Part shown: piece by piece, positions 8,120 through 15,602 of the stretch
Numbering within the stretch: position 1 is the stretch's first letter
Layout of the letters: every line of letters starts with the position of its first letter
Assembly (NCBI GenBank): GCA_028290085.1
Contig: JAQGKN010000493.1
Coordinates: 1 to 17,225, forward strand
Reading direction: 5' to 3'
DNA: 17,225 nt
Source: Hyphomicrobiales bacterium
GTDB taxonomy: Bacteria; Pseudomonadota; Alphaproteobacteria; Rhizobiales; Beijerinckiaceae
Translations under genes and position numbers: made by a program
The notes under the pieces: generated by a model
What the model was told of the DNA's origin: nothing
Databases searched by the model: none
Seen by the model: the letters and a program-made list of their open reading frames with translations, nothing else

Positions 8120-9196
8120 TCAGGTCGTTTGACCGAGCGCGCGCACGATGGCATCCGTCATGCCCTGCGTACCCGCCGTCCCGCGAATATCGCGCGTGCG
8201 GGTCGCCGGGTCTGCAAGCGCGACACAGAGCGCGCGCTCGATTAATCTCGCTGCGGCCACCGACGCGGGCACATCGCGGCTGCGGCCGAGAAAATCGAGC
8301 AGCATCGCCGTCGAGTAAATCATCGCATAGGGATTGGCGACGCCCTTGCCTGCGATGTCGGGCGCCGATCCATGGGTGGCCTGCGCCATCGCGATGTTGC
8401 CCTCGCCGATGCAGAGACCCGGCGCCATGCCGAGCCCGCCCACGAGACCAGCCGCTTCGTCGGTCAGAATGTCGCCGAACATATTCGTGGTCACGACGGT
8501 GTCGAAGGTCTGCGGGTCACGCACAAGGCGCATGGCGAAAGTATCGACGATCACTTCATCGACCGTGACATCGGGATAATCAGCGGCAGCCTTGTAGCAT
8601 TCCTCGACGAACATGCCGCAGCCGAGTTTGAACACGGTGTTCTTGTGCACCAGCGTCAGTTTCTTGCGCCGGCTGCGCGCGAGATCGAGCGCCGCCTTCG
8701 CGACCTTGCGGCTACCTTTGCGCGAGATCACGCGCACCGAAATCGTCAGGTCGTCGTTGGGCCGGAATTCCCCTGACCCTGCAACAACGTTGCGATCGGG
8801 CTGGAAGCCTTCGTTGTTCTCGCGCACGATCACGAGGTCGATGTCGTCATAGATGCAACCGATGCCGGGGTATGAGCGCGTCGGCCGCACGTTGGCGAAA
8901 AGATCAAAATGCTTGCGCAGAATCGGATGCGGATTGATCGCGCCCGGCCCCTTTGGGTACGCCTGATGTCCGATCGGTCCGAGGATGAAGCCGTCGAGTG
9001 CCGCCAGCGTTTCCAGCGTCCCCTCTGGCATGGTCGAGCCGTGGCTGTCGAGCGCGCTGCGCCCGATGGGCACGGGCCGCCAGTCGATCTCCACGCCGTG
9101 CAACGCGGCGGCCGCCTGAGCGACCCGCACGGCCGCAGGGACGATCTCGTGTCCGATGTCATCGCCGTTGAGAACACCAATTTTGAAAGGCGACAT
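8120..9196 (-). CDS. Isocitrate/isopropylmalate dehydrogenase-family protein with Tyr-to-Gln change
   Basis: The 358-residue protein belongs to the beta-decarboxylating dehydrogenase family: KIGVLNGDDIGHE (5-17), substrate arginines near 94, 104 and 125, VRENNEGF (124-131), catalytic lysine K185 (VHKNTVFK), metal aspartates D218, D242 and D246 (FGDILTD), and NAD-binding THGSAPDIAGKGVANP (274-289). The catalytic tyrosine that normally follows ENxEGx is replaced by glutamine Q132 (EGFQPDRN), whereas the clade as I remember it reads EGFYADRN. The product may be inactive as a classical decarboxylating dehydrogenase or may have altered chemistry. The gene lies 33 nt behind the MmgE/PrpD gene and is surely cotranscribed with it. 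It is distinct from the tartrate dehydrogenase-type gene at 4721-5818. Confidence 0.85.
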   Translation of the reverse strand: MSPFKIGVLNGDDIGHEIVPAAVRVAQAAAALHGVEIDWRPVPIGRSALDSHGSTMPEGTLETLAALDGFILGPIGHQAYPKGPGAINPHPILRKHFDLFANVRPTRSYPGIGCIYDDIDLVIVRENNEGFQPDRNVVAGSGEFRPNDDLTISVRVISRKGSRKVAKAALDLARSRRKKLTLVHKNTVFKLGCGMFVEECYKAAADYPDVTVDEVIVDTFAMRLVRDPQTFDTVVTTNMFGDILTDEAAGLVGGLGMAPGLCIGEGNIAMAQATHGSAPDIAGKGVANPYAMIYSTAMLLDFLGRSRDVPASVAAARLIERALCVALADPATRTRDIRGTAGTQGMTDAIVRALGQTT

Positions 9197-9229
9197 GGCA
9201 GTCTTTCCAGTTGCGGCTATGCGCCTGAT

Positions 9230-10630
9230 TCACACGAGGCGGAGCAGCGCCATGAGCTTGTCGATGGAGTCGAGCCGCTCGAAATCCGCGACCATGCCGA
9301 CGATGGCATCGGCCTTCGAACGATCGAACTTGGCGTAGGCCGCGCATTCGTGGAATTTCGCGGCGACCTCGTCGAAACTCATCGGATTACTGGGGCTTCC
9401 CTTGCCGAAATCGGCGCGGCCCGAAATGCGCCTGCCGTCGGCGAGATCTATGTCGATGATCGTGGTCATCTTGTCGTAGCCGGCCTTTTCAGCCTCGTCG
9501 TCGACGACGAAGCCGATCTTCTCGATCATCGCCCGGACGTCAGCGCGCTCGACGACTTCGTCGGTAAACTCGGGCAGGCCCGCTTTGCCATCCAGAAGCA
9601 GGATGGCCATGCAGAATTCCATCGAGAATTTCGCCTGCAGCTCGTTCGTCGGACGATGGTGGATGAGCGCGTTCGGCATGTTGTGGTTCGTGCCGACACG
9701 GACCCTGACGACATCGGCGGCGCGGATCGCATGCTGTCGGATGAGGCGGAGCATCTCCGTCATGCCCGGATGCGTGAGCGATCCTGAGGGATGCGGCTTG
9801 ATCGAAATGCCGGGCTCCGCGAACGTCCAGGGCGCACCGAGCTTGCCTTCGATTGCGGTGACATCGTAGCCACCGCCCGCAGCCATGAAGAAGCCGCGCG
9901 GCGCTTCCAGAATCGTGTCCGCGGCGGTCCAGCCGTAACTCGCGAACTGCGCGGCGGCGACGCCGCTTTCCGATGAGCGCCCGGCGTGGAAGGGCTTGGT
10001 CATCGTGCCGAAGTTTTCGCGCAGGCCCGCAGACTGGCTGCCAGCGATGGAGAGTGCTCTGGCCGTTGCATTCCGGTCGAGCCCCATGAGCCGCGCACTC
10101 GCGGCCGCCGCAGCGAAGGTGCCGCAGGTGGCCGTTGCGTGGAAGCCGGTCTGGTAGTGACGCGGGTTGATGGCCTCCGCGATCTTGCACTCGACCTCGA
10201 CGCCCAGATGATAGGCGAGCATGACGTTGCGACCACTGGCATTCACCGCCTCACCCATGGCGAGCGCCGCGGGCAATGCGGGCGCGGTCGGGTGGGTCAG
10301 CAGGCCATAGACACGGTCCTTGGCAACGGCGAGCTGCGTGTCATCGTAATCATCAGCGTGAATGCCGACGCCATTGGCGAAGGCTGCGAAGCGCGGCGCC
10401 ACCTTGAGTGAGCTGCCGATGACGGTCGCAGTGCCTTCCTTCAGGCCGAGGTCGGCGAGGTGCCGCCGCACGAGTTCGCCGCTCGCCGCGACGCTGCCAG
10501 ACAGCGCGAGCCCGATCCCGTCCAGGATCGACTTCTTGCCGAGTTCAATTACGGTGGCTGGCAGATCCGAGGGATCCGTGCGGCAGATGAAATCTGCGAC
10601 ATGTTTGGTCAGGTCCGTCCCGGCAGCCAT
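9230..10630 (-). CDS. MmgE/PrpD family protein
   Basis: This 466-residue enzyme fits the MmgE/PrpD family, which includes 2-methylcitrate dehydratase, cis-aconitate decarboxylase and iminodisuccinate epimerase. All act on di- or tricarboxylates. Family motifs are NGVGIHADDYDDTQ (86-99), LTHPTAPALPAALA (111-124), TGFHATATCGTFAAA (161-175), GTMTKPFHAG (208-217) and IKPHPSGSLTHP (277-288). They supply the expected active-site Asp, His and Lys residues (D97, H113, H164, K212). Which reaction it runs cannot be told. I chose ATG 10630 because GGGGAGG lies six nt upstream. A TTG at 10645 in the same frame would place that ribosome site inside the gene. First gene of the operon with the dehydrogenase at 8120-9196, 53 nt from operator 2. 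Confidence 0.88.
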   Translation of the reverse strand: MAAGTDLTKHVADFICRTDPSDLPATVIELGKKSILDGIGLALSGSVAASGELVRRHLADLGLKEGTATVIGSSLKVAPRFAAFANGVGIHADDYDDTQLAVAKDRVYGLLTHPTAPALPAALAMGEAVNASGRNVMLAYHLGVEVECKIAEAINPRHYQTGFHATATCGTFAAAAASARLMGLDRNATARALSIAGSQSAGLRENFGTMTKPFHAGRSSESGVAAAQFASYGWTAADTILEAPRGFFMAAGGGYDVTAIEGKLGAPWTFAEPGISIKPHPSGSLTHPGMTEMLRLIRQHAIRAADVVRVRVGTNHNMPNALIHHRPTNELQAKFSMEFCMAILLLDGKAGLPEFTDEVVERADVRAMIEKIGFVVDDEAEKAGYDKMTTIIDIDLADGRRISGRADFGKGSPSNPMSFDEVAAKFHECAAYAKFDRSKADAIVGMVADFERLDSIDKLMALLRLV

Positions 10631-10647
10631 GCTCAACCTCCCCAAGT

Positions 10648-10668
10648 GACTTCTTCACCCGAGAAGTC
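10648..10668 (-). other. Short hairpin in the MmgE/PrpD gene leader
   Basis: GACTTCT (10648-10654) and AGAAGTC (10662-10668) form a 7-bp stem with a 7-nt loop. It lies just upstream of the ribosome site of the MmgE/PrpD gene. There is no U-tract, so it does not look like a terminator. It may be chance or may affect translation or mRNA stability. Confidence 0.35.
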
Positions 10669-10683
10669 GATTGCTTTTTGCTG

Positions 10684-10695
10684 ATTGTCAACAAT
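10684..10695. promoter_or_regulatory. Predicted GntR operator 2 (ATTGTCAACAAT)
   Basis: This copy of the 12-bp palindrome lies in the 128-nt divergent gap. It is 53 nt from the MmgE/PrpD start and 63 nt from the GntR start. It is the exact reverse complement of operator 1. Its position suits joint control of the catabolic operon and autoregulation of gntR. It also lies within a looser inverted repeat, CTGATT (10681-10686) and AATCAG (10696-10701). Read toward the MmgE/PrpD gene it contains TTGACA, a -35-like hexamer. Confidence 0.72.
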
Positions 10696-10758
10696 AATCA
10701 GATCTGCGCATTTTTTCAGCTTGGAATCAGCCCTCAAGCGAGGCTATGCAGTGCCATC

Positions 10759-11454
10759 ATGACCATCAACGATGCTGGGGCCGCGCTCCACAAACGCCGC
10801 ACCGAATCGATGACGACCCTGATCCGCCGCGAACTGGAACGCATGGTGGAGCATGGCGAATTGTCGGCCGGCGACAGGCTGAATGAAAACGCCCTGGCGG
10901 CGCGGCTCGGTGTGAGCCGCGGGCCGATCCGGGAAGCTTGCCGTGGTCTCGAGCAGAGCGGTCTCGTCACGGTCATCGTCAATCGCGGCGTCTTCATCCG
11001 GCAACTGGAAAGCCGGGAGGCCGCTGAACTCTACGAAATTCGTGCAGTACTCTACGCGCTGGCGGGGCGCATTCTTGCGCCGATCATCACGGCGCAGCAG
11101 ATTGCTGAACTGCAGCAATATATCGACGTCATGCAGAGCGCCGTCGAATCCAACGATCTCAATCTCTTTTATCCCAACAACCTGCGGTTCCACGAAGAGA
11201 TCGTCCGGTTCAGCGGCAACGAGCGGCTGAACTCCGAATGCATGGCGCTGCATCGCGAAATGCACCTGTTCCGGCGGCGCACGCTCGATCTGCCCGGCCG
11301 CATGCAGATCTCCAACGACGAGCACCGGGCCATTCTGGCGCGTCTTGCAGCCCATGAGCCCGCGAGCGCGTCCTCCGAGCTCGAACGGCACGTGCTGACC
11401 AGCCGCGAGGCCCTCTTCGGGCCCGTCGGCCATTACCCTGCGCACGAAAGCTGA
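10759..11454 (+). CDS. GntR family regulator, FCD (FadR/VanR-type) subfamily
   Basis: The 231-residue protein has an N-terminal winged helix (about 18-82: LIRRELERMVEHGELSAGDRLNE, then LAARLGVSRGPIREACRGLEQSGLV). A C-terminal all-helical FCD ligand domain follows, with likely metal histidines H145 (RFHEEIV), H189 (DEHRAIL) and H211 (ERHVL). The first metal position, usually Asp, appears to be N141. FCD domains generally bind small carboxylic acids, which fits the surrounding genes. I chose ATG 10759. The frame is open from a TTG at 10678, but that start would put operator 2 inside the coding region and add a tail unlike GntR. ATG 10822 is less likely. It is divergent from the MmgE/PrpD operon and is probably the regulator of all three operator-bearing operons. 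Confidence 0.88.
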   Translation: MTINDAGAALHKRRTESMTTLIRRELERMVEHGELSAGDRLNENALAARLGVSRGPIREACRGLEQSGLVTVIVNRGVFIRQLESREAAELYEIRAVLYALAGRILAPIITAQQIAELQQYIDVMQSAVESNDLNLFYPNNLRFHEEIVRFSGNERLNSECMALHREMHLFRRRTLDLPGRMQISNDEHRAILARLAAHEPASASSELERHVLTSREALFGPVGHYPAHES

Positions 11455-11461
11455 ACGGCGT

Positions 11462-13186
11462 TCAGCCGCGCAGGCTTGTCAGCTTCGGCCCACCAAACAG
11501 CGGCAGACGATTGGCAATCGTGATGATCACGAATGAAATGGCGAGCAGCATCAGCCCGAGCACGGAAATTGCGCCCAGGTCCCCGCTCTCATTCAGGTCG
11601 TAGATGATCACCGACACCAGCTTTGTGTCCGCCGTCGTCAGCAGGATCATCGCGGATAATTCGCGAATGGTCCCGATGAACACGAAGCACCATGTCGCGA
11701 TGACGTTAGACCGCAGGATCGGCGCCGTAATCGTGCGCAAGGTCTCCATCCGCGTCGCGCCGAGTATGCGGCTCGCCTCCTCCAGTTCGACGTGCACGCT
11801 TCGAAAGGCCGACGACAATTGCTGGTAAGCCGCCGGCATTTCGATGGTCAGGAACGCGATCAGGAGAATCCAGATTGTCCCATACAGGGGCAGTATCGAA
11901 TTGGAATAGGCGAGAAACAATCCGACGCCGAGCACGATGCCGGGAATAGCGACCGGGATGGTCGCCAGATACCCCAGCATCCATCCACCCTTCACGACAT
12001 TGCGCGAGACGATATAGGCCGTCACCAGCGCGAGCCCCGTACCGACCGTGGCCGTCATCAGGCCGAGCAGGAAGGTGTTGCGCATGGCCAGCGACGTCGC
12101 TGAAAACTCAAAGAACACGAACCTGACGTGATCCAGCGTAAAACTTGCCAAACTCAGGGGCTCGGCGACCGTGCGCGTCAATGCGGTCTGGATCAGTGCG
12201 AGATAGGGCAGGACGACCGTCAGCAGCAGCACAAGCGCGGTGAAGGCCCATGCGGCCCAGCGCCAGTGTCCGAGCTCGGTGAGGCGCGGCACGCCGCTCT
12301 TGGCTCCAAGCGTCGTGTAGCCACGCCGTCCGAGAATGGACCGCTGCGTCCAAAGCAGCAGGATCGTGAACATCAGCAGCGGCATGGAGATGGCCGCCGC
12401 GAGGTTCGGCTTTGCCGGATACTGGAACAGGCTCCAGATCTTCGTCGTGATCACATGAAAGCCCGCGGGCAATGCCAGGATGGCAGGGGAGCCGAACATC
12501 GTCAGCGCCTGCAAAATGGCGATCAGCGATCCCGCCAGCATGGCTGGAAGCACAAGCGGGATCGTGACCCGCCGCAGGGTCGTGTAAAGGCTCGCGCCCT
12601 GAATGGCCGAGGCCTCCTCCAGGTCGCTCGGCACGCGATCGAGCGCATTGCTGACAAGCGTGAAGACGTAAGGAAAGGTGTAGCAGGAGATTGCAAAGAC
12701 GAGGCCCGGAAGCGTGTAGATATCGACGATGTGGTCGTAGGGCTCGAGATCGAAAAGCGACCGGTAGACGACGTTGAGAATGCCGCTGTTGGGCGCCGCC
12801 AAAATCTCCCAGGCAATGGCACCGAGAAACGGCGGCGTGACGAAGGACGCTGTCACGAAGATGCGGACGAAGGAGCGTCCCGGCATATCTGTTCGCGCGA
12901 CAAACCAGGCCAGCGGCGTCGCAATGATGCAAGACAGCGCGCCCACGCTGAGTGACATGCCGATGGCCAGAATAAACGGACGCCGCAAGGTAGGGTCTGT
13001 CGCCATCGCTACGAAATTCGCGAACGTCACCTTCCCCGCTTGATCCGTGACGGCGAAATAAACGAGCCACGAAAGCGGCAGCAGCACGAGCACGGCGAGA
13101 AAGGCGACCAGTGCCATGAACACGGGCTTCGACCAATCGATCGAGCCACGGCGAACTGGAATTCGAAAATCAGATGCCGTGCTCAT
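11462..13186 (-). CDS. ABC importer permease, two permease domains fused
   Basis: This 574-residue inner-membrane protein carries two permease halves in one chain, as in the AfuB/FbpB-type importers. Each half has an EAA loop for the ATPase: LEEASAIQGASLYTTLRRVTIP in pieces at 189-210, and LEEASRILGATRMETLRTITAP at 469-489. About twelve hydrophobic segments are visible, six per half, with the join near 280-310. The family is often named for iron(III), but relatives also take polyamines, phosphonates and organic acids. It is the last gene of the operon, 74 nt after the binding-protein gene, and that gap contains a strong hairpin. ATG 13186 follows a G-rich ribosome site (GAGGGGG). It converges on gntR with seven nt between the stops. 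Confidence 0.9.
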   Translation of the reverse strand: MSTASDFRIPVRRGSIDWSKPVFMALVAFLAVLVLLPLSWLVYFAVTDQAGKVTFANFVAMATDPTLRRPFILAIGMSLSVGALSCIIATPLAWFVARTDMPGRSFVRIFVTASFVTPPFLGAIAWEILAAPNSGILNVVYRSLFDLEPYDHIVDIYTLPGLVFAISCYTFPYVFTLVSNALDRVPSDLEEASAIQGASLYTTLRRVTIPLVLPAMLAGSLIAILQALTMFGSPAILALPAGFHVITTKIWSLFQYPAKPNLAAAISMPLLMFTILLLWTQRSILGRRGYTTLGAKSGVPRLTELGHWRWAAWAFTALVLLLTVVLPYLALIQTALTRTVAEPLSLASFTLDHVRFVFFEFSATSLAMRNTFLLGLMTATVGTGLALVTAYIVSRNVVKGGWMLGYLATIPVAIPGIVLGVGLFLAYSNSILPLYGTIWILLIAFLTIEMPAAYQQLSSAFRSVHVELEEASRILGATRMETLRTITAPILRSNVIATWCFVFIGTIRELSAMILLTTADTKLVSVIIYDLNESGDLGAISVLGLMLLAISFVIITIANRLPLFGGPKLTSLRG

Positions 13187-13215
13187 GATTGTGCCGCCCC
13201 CTCACCTGGATGGAG

Positions 13216-13236
13216 TGCGGGGGCCCGTCCCCCGCA
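13216..13236 (-). other. Intercistronic hairpin between binding-protein and permease genes
   Basis: TGCGGGGG and CCCCCGCA form an 8-bp, nearly all-GC stem around a 5-nt loop (13224-13228). It lies in the 74-nt gap after the binding-protein stop and before the permease start. There is no U-tract, so full termination is unlikely. Such hairpins often protect the upstream mRNA and raise the amount of binding protein relative to permease. That role is inference. Confidence 0.6.
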
Positions 13237-13260
13237 ATCGCGCTGCCTGCAGCGAGCCGG

Positions 13261-14307
13261 TCACGTGCCGAAATATTCCTCGTATTTCTTCTTGATGGCC
13301 TCGATTTCCTTGTCGAGCTTCTGCGGATCGGAATAGAGCAGCTTGATCTTGGACAGCGGCGTCCGGTCGGGCTTTTCAACAACGCCCGGGTGGAACGAGC
13401 GCAAGCCGCCCACATCGCTGGTCAGCTGCTGCGCGTCCTTGCTGAACATGAAGGCATAGAACAGCTTCGCGGCATTGGGATGCGGCGCGTCCTTGAAGAT
13501 CGCCCCATTGCCGATCGTGATCGGCGTGCCCTCCGTCGCATAGACGACCTCGACGGGTACGCCAGATTCCTTGAGCATGAAAATATTGTATTCGTTGCCG
13601 TCGGCTTCCACCGAGCGCTCGCCTTGCGCCAGCTTCTTGGGCGGTTCGGTCGATGACTGCACCTGCATGACGCGCTGCTGCCCGAGCTTCTCGAAATAGG
13701 GCCATCCCAGCGTCTGGCTCAGCGCGTGAGTGGCCGTCATGATCGTGCCACTGTAACCTGGGTGCGCCTTGACCATTCGTCCCTTCCATTTGGGAAGGAG
13801 AAGGTCAGCAAAGCTCTTGGGCGCATCCTCGGCCTTCACCTGCTTCGTATTGTAGCCGATCACCGAAAGATGCGCGCGGAAGGCCGCGTAATAGCCATCT
13901 GGGTCTCGCGCCGTTTCAGGCCAGAGTTTTGCAACTTCGGCGGGCTGGAGTTGCGCGAGCCATCCGTTGCGTTTGAACACGACGAAATGCACAGCGTCCG
14001 AAGTTTCCGCCACATCCACATTATGAATGTTGCTGCCGTATTCCTGGCCGACGCGTTGGAAGACGCGTTCGGAGCCCGCACGCTCGACCTTGGTTTTGAT
14101 ACCCGGATATTTCTGTTCGAAAGCCGCCGCGAGTTTCTCGGCCACGGCAACGTCGAGCGAGGAATAGAACACCACCGTGCCCTCGGCCTTCGCGGCCGCG
14201 ATCAGCTCCGGCGTCACCTCATAGGTCACGACAGGCGCGGCAAACGCCGGCAGTGCGGTGATGGCCGTAGACACGAGCAGGGTAGCGAGAAATGCGCGAC
14301 GATCCAT
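13261..14307 (-). CDS. ABC importer periplasmic substrate-binding protein
   Basis: The 348-residue protein begins with a signal peptide (MDRRAFLATLLVSTA, likely cut after AFA at 23). The RRAFLA stretch also resembles a twin-arginine signal. The mature protein follows the iron(III)/spermidine-type binding fold: GTVVFYSSLDVAVAEKLAAAFE (43-64), YPGIKTKVERAGS, then KSFADLLLPKWKGRM (164-178) and PNAAKLFYAFMFSKDAQQ (277-294). The adjacent tyrosine pair that holds ferric iron in FbpA-like proteins is not seen; the matching area reads GNEYNIFML. I therefore infer an organic ligand, most likely the acid degraded by the neighbouring enzymes. It lies 10 nt after the ATPase gene and is the second gene of the importer operon. 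Confidence 0.87.
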   Translation of the reverse strand: MDRRAFLATLLVSTAITALPAFAAPVVTYEVTPELIAAAKAEGTVVFYSSLDVAVAEKLAAAFEQKYPGIKTKVERAGSERVFQRVGQEYGSNIHNVDVAETSDAVHFVVFKRNGWLAQLQPAEVAKLWPETARDPDGYYAAFRAHLSVIGYNTKQVKAEDAPKSFADLLLPKWKGRMVKAHPGYSGTIMTATHALSQTLGWPYFEKLGQQRVMQVQSSTEPPKKLAQGERSVEADGNEYNIFMLKESGVPVEVVYATEGTPITIGNGAIFKDAPHPNAAKLFYAFMFSKDAQQLTSDVGGLRSFHPGVVEKPDRTPLSKIKLLYSDPQKLDKEIEAIKKKYEEYFGT

Positions 14308-14317
14308 GACAGCTCTC

Positions 14318-15379
14318 CTAGCGGGTGAGAATTCTGCAGAATTCAGGTGGCAGATGCGCCCAGACGGCCTGGCCGTTTTCTACGGGGTTGCTGGTTGAGG
14401 TGACCGCGCGGATTCGTTCACCCGACGCTAACTCGATCAGGTAGTCACGGTGCGCGCCGAGATAGACGCTGCGCACCACTGTGCCTGCCGCCCAGTTCAT
14501 CTCGTCGGTCGGGCGTTGCGTCGTCACTGCGATCGTGTGCTGGCGTATAGAAACGGAGACGCTGCTCCCGGCCGCATGGCCTGCATTGGCGCATTTAAGT
14601 TTCAGGCCCCCGCAGTCCACAGTCCGCTCGTCGAGAACCTGGCCGGCGAGGATGTTCGCACCGCCCATGAAGCGCGCCACGAATTCGGAAGCAGGACGCT
14701 CGTAGATGTCCTCGGGCGAACCGACCTGCTCGATGTGACCCTTGTTCATGATCACGATGACATCGGCCGTCGTCATGGCTTCGGATTGGTCATGCGTGAC
14801 GTAGATCGTCGTGTAGCGATAAGCATCGTGCAGCCGCCTGATTTCGAAGCGCATCTCCTCGCGCAGATTGCTGTCGAGGTTTGACAGCGGCTCGTCGAGG
14901 AGGAGCGTCTGCGGCTCGACCACCAGGGCACGTGCCAGCGAGACGCGTTGCTGCTGCCCGCCTGAGAGTTCGCCTGGATAGCGCTCCGCCAGCGGAGCCA
15001 GCTGGGTCGTCGTCAGGATATCATCGACCAGCGAGACGATCTTTTCCTTCGGCAATTTGCGCAGCTGCAAGCCGTAGGCGACGTTCTCGCGCACCGTCAT
15101 ATGCGGCCAAAGCGCGTAACTTTGGAAGATCATGGACATCTGCCGAAGTTCGGGCGGTACGCTCGAACCTTTCGACGAAATGACCTTGCCGTCGATGCGT
15201 ATCTCTCCAGCGTCCGGAGTGGTGAACCCCGCAATGAGCCGGAGCGTCGTCGTCTTGCCGCACCCCGAGGGGCCCAGCAGACACACAACATGCCCCCGCT
15301 CAACGGACAGACTAACGTCGTCAACGACGGTCAGCGGCCCAAAGCGCTTGGAGAGCCCGCTCAGTTCGAGAAAGCTCAT
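14318..15379 (-). CDS. ABC importer ATP-binding protein
   Basis: This 353-residue ATPase drives the importer with the fused permease downstream. Motifs are Walker A GPSGCGKT (36-43), Q-loop Q86, signature LSGGQQQR (138-145), Walker B LLLDEP (159-164), D-loop SNLD, and switch histidine H196 (VTHDQSEAM). A TOBE-type C-terminal domain fills about 240-350, as in MalK/PotA/FbpC-type ATPases. The ATPase gene comes first in the operon, followed by binding protein and permease; many such operons start with the binding protein. Operator 3 lies 62 nt before ATG 15379. The tail domain may sense something in the cytosol, but nothing in it identifies a ligand. Confidence 0.92.
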   Translation of the reverse strand: MSFLELSGLSKRFGPLTVVDDVSLSVERGHVVCLLGPSGCGKTTTLRLIAGFTTPDAGEIRIDGKVISSKGSSVPPELRQMSMIFQSYALWPHMTVRENVAYGLQLRKLPKEKIVSLVDDILTTTQLAPLAERYPGELSGGQQQRVSLARALVVEPQTLLLDEPLSNLDSNLREEMRFEIRRLHDAYRYTTIYVTHDQSEAMTTADVIVIMNKGHIEQVGSPEDIYERPASEFVARFMGGANILAGQVLDERTVDCGGLKLKCANAGHAAGSSVSVSIRQHTIAVTTQRPTDEMNWAAGTVVRSVYLGAHRDYLIELASGERIRAVTSTSNPVENGQAVWAHLPPEFCRILTR

Positions 15380-15441
15380 GTTTTCTCCCTTCGAGCGGGT
15401 TCATCGACCCGTTGAACGAAGCCTACCCTTCGTTCTCGAAA

Positions 15442-15453
15442 GTTGTCAACAAT
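15442..15453. promoter_or_regulatory. Predicted GntR operator 3 (GTTGTCAACAAT)
   Basis: This third copy of the palindrome differs at one end base from operator 2. It lies 62 nt before the ATPase start of the importer operon. Read toward that operon it contains TTGACA, a -35-like hexamer, with a weak TAGGCT 18 nt downstream. A further half-site-like TTTACAAT follows at 15453-15460. Its place ties substrate uptake to the same regulator as the catabolic genes; this is inference from motif sharing. Confidence 0.65.
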
Positions 15454-15566
15454 TTACAATTTTTATCACAAGCCGATTCTCGCAGGGCACCCGGCTTTCA
15501 CCAGGCGCAGTTAACCATGCCAATGGATCGTCCTTCCCGATTCGGTGCACCCCGGCCTATGGTCGA

Positions 15567-15581
15567 TTAACGAAGCATTAA
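15567..15581. promoter_or_regulatory. CtrA-like box TTAA-N7-TTAA
   Basis: TTAA (15567-15570), seven bases CGAAGCA, then TTAA (15578-15581) match the classic binding pattern of the alphaproteobacterial cell-cycle regulator CtrA. A half-site TTAACCAT lies at 15511-15518. It is 21 nt before a small ORF and about 375 nt before the phytase-like gene. The pattern is short, so chance cannot be excluded. Confidence 0.4.
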
Positions 15582-15602
15582 CCACTCGCACGGGAGCGCC
15601 AT

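Noticed and set aside
9230-10645. TTG start for the MmgE/PrpD gene
   Set aside because: The strong ribosome site would fall inside the gene; ATG 10630 is well placed.
10678-10758. Upstream TTG start for the GntR protein
   Set aside because: It would code through the predicted operator and add 27 residues not typical of GntR proteins; ATG 10759 gives the usual length.
11462-15379. Iron(III) uptake as the role of the ABC operon
   Set aside because: No iron-binding tyrosine pair in the binding protein and no Fur-like box noticed; the operator is shared with the catabolic genes.
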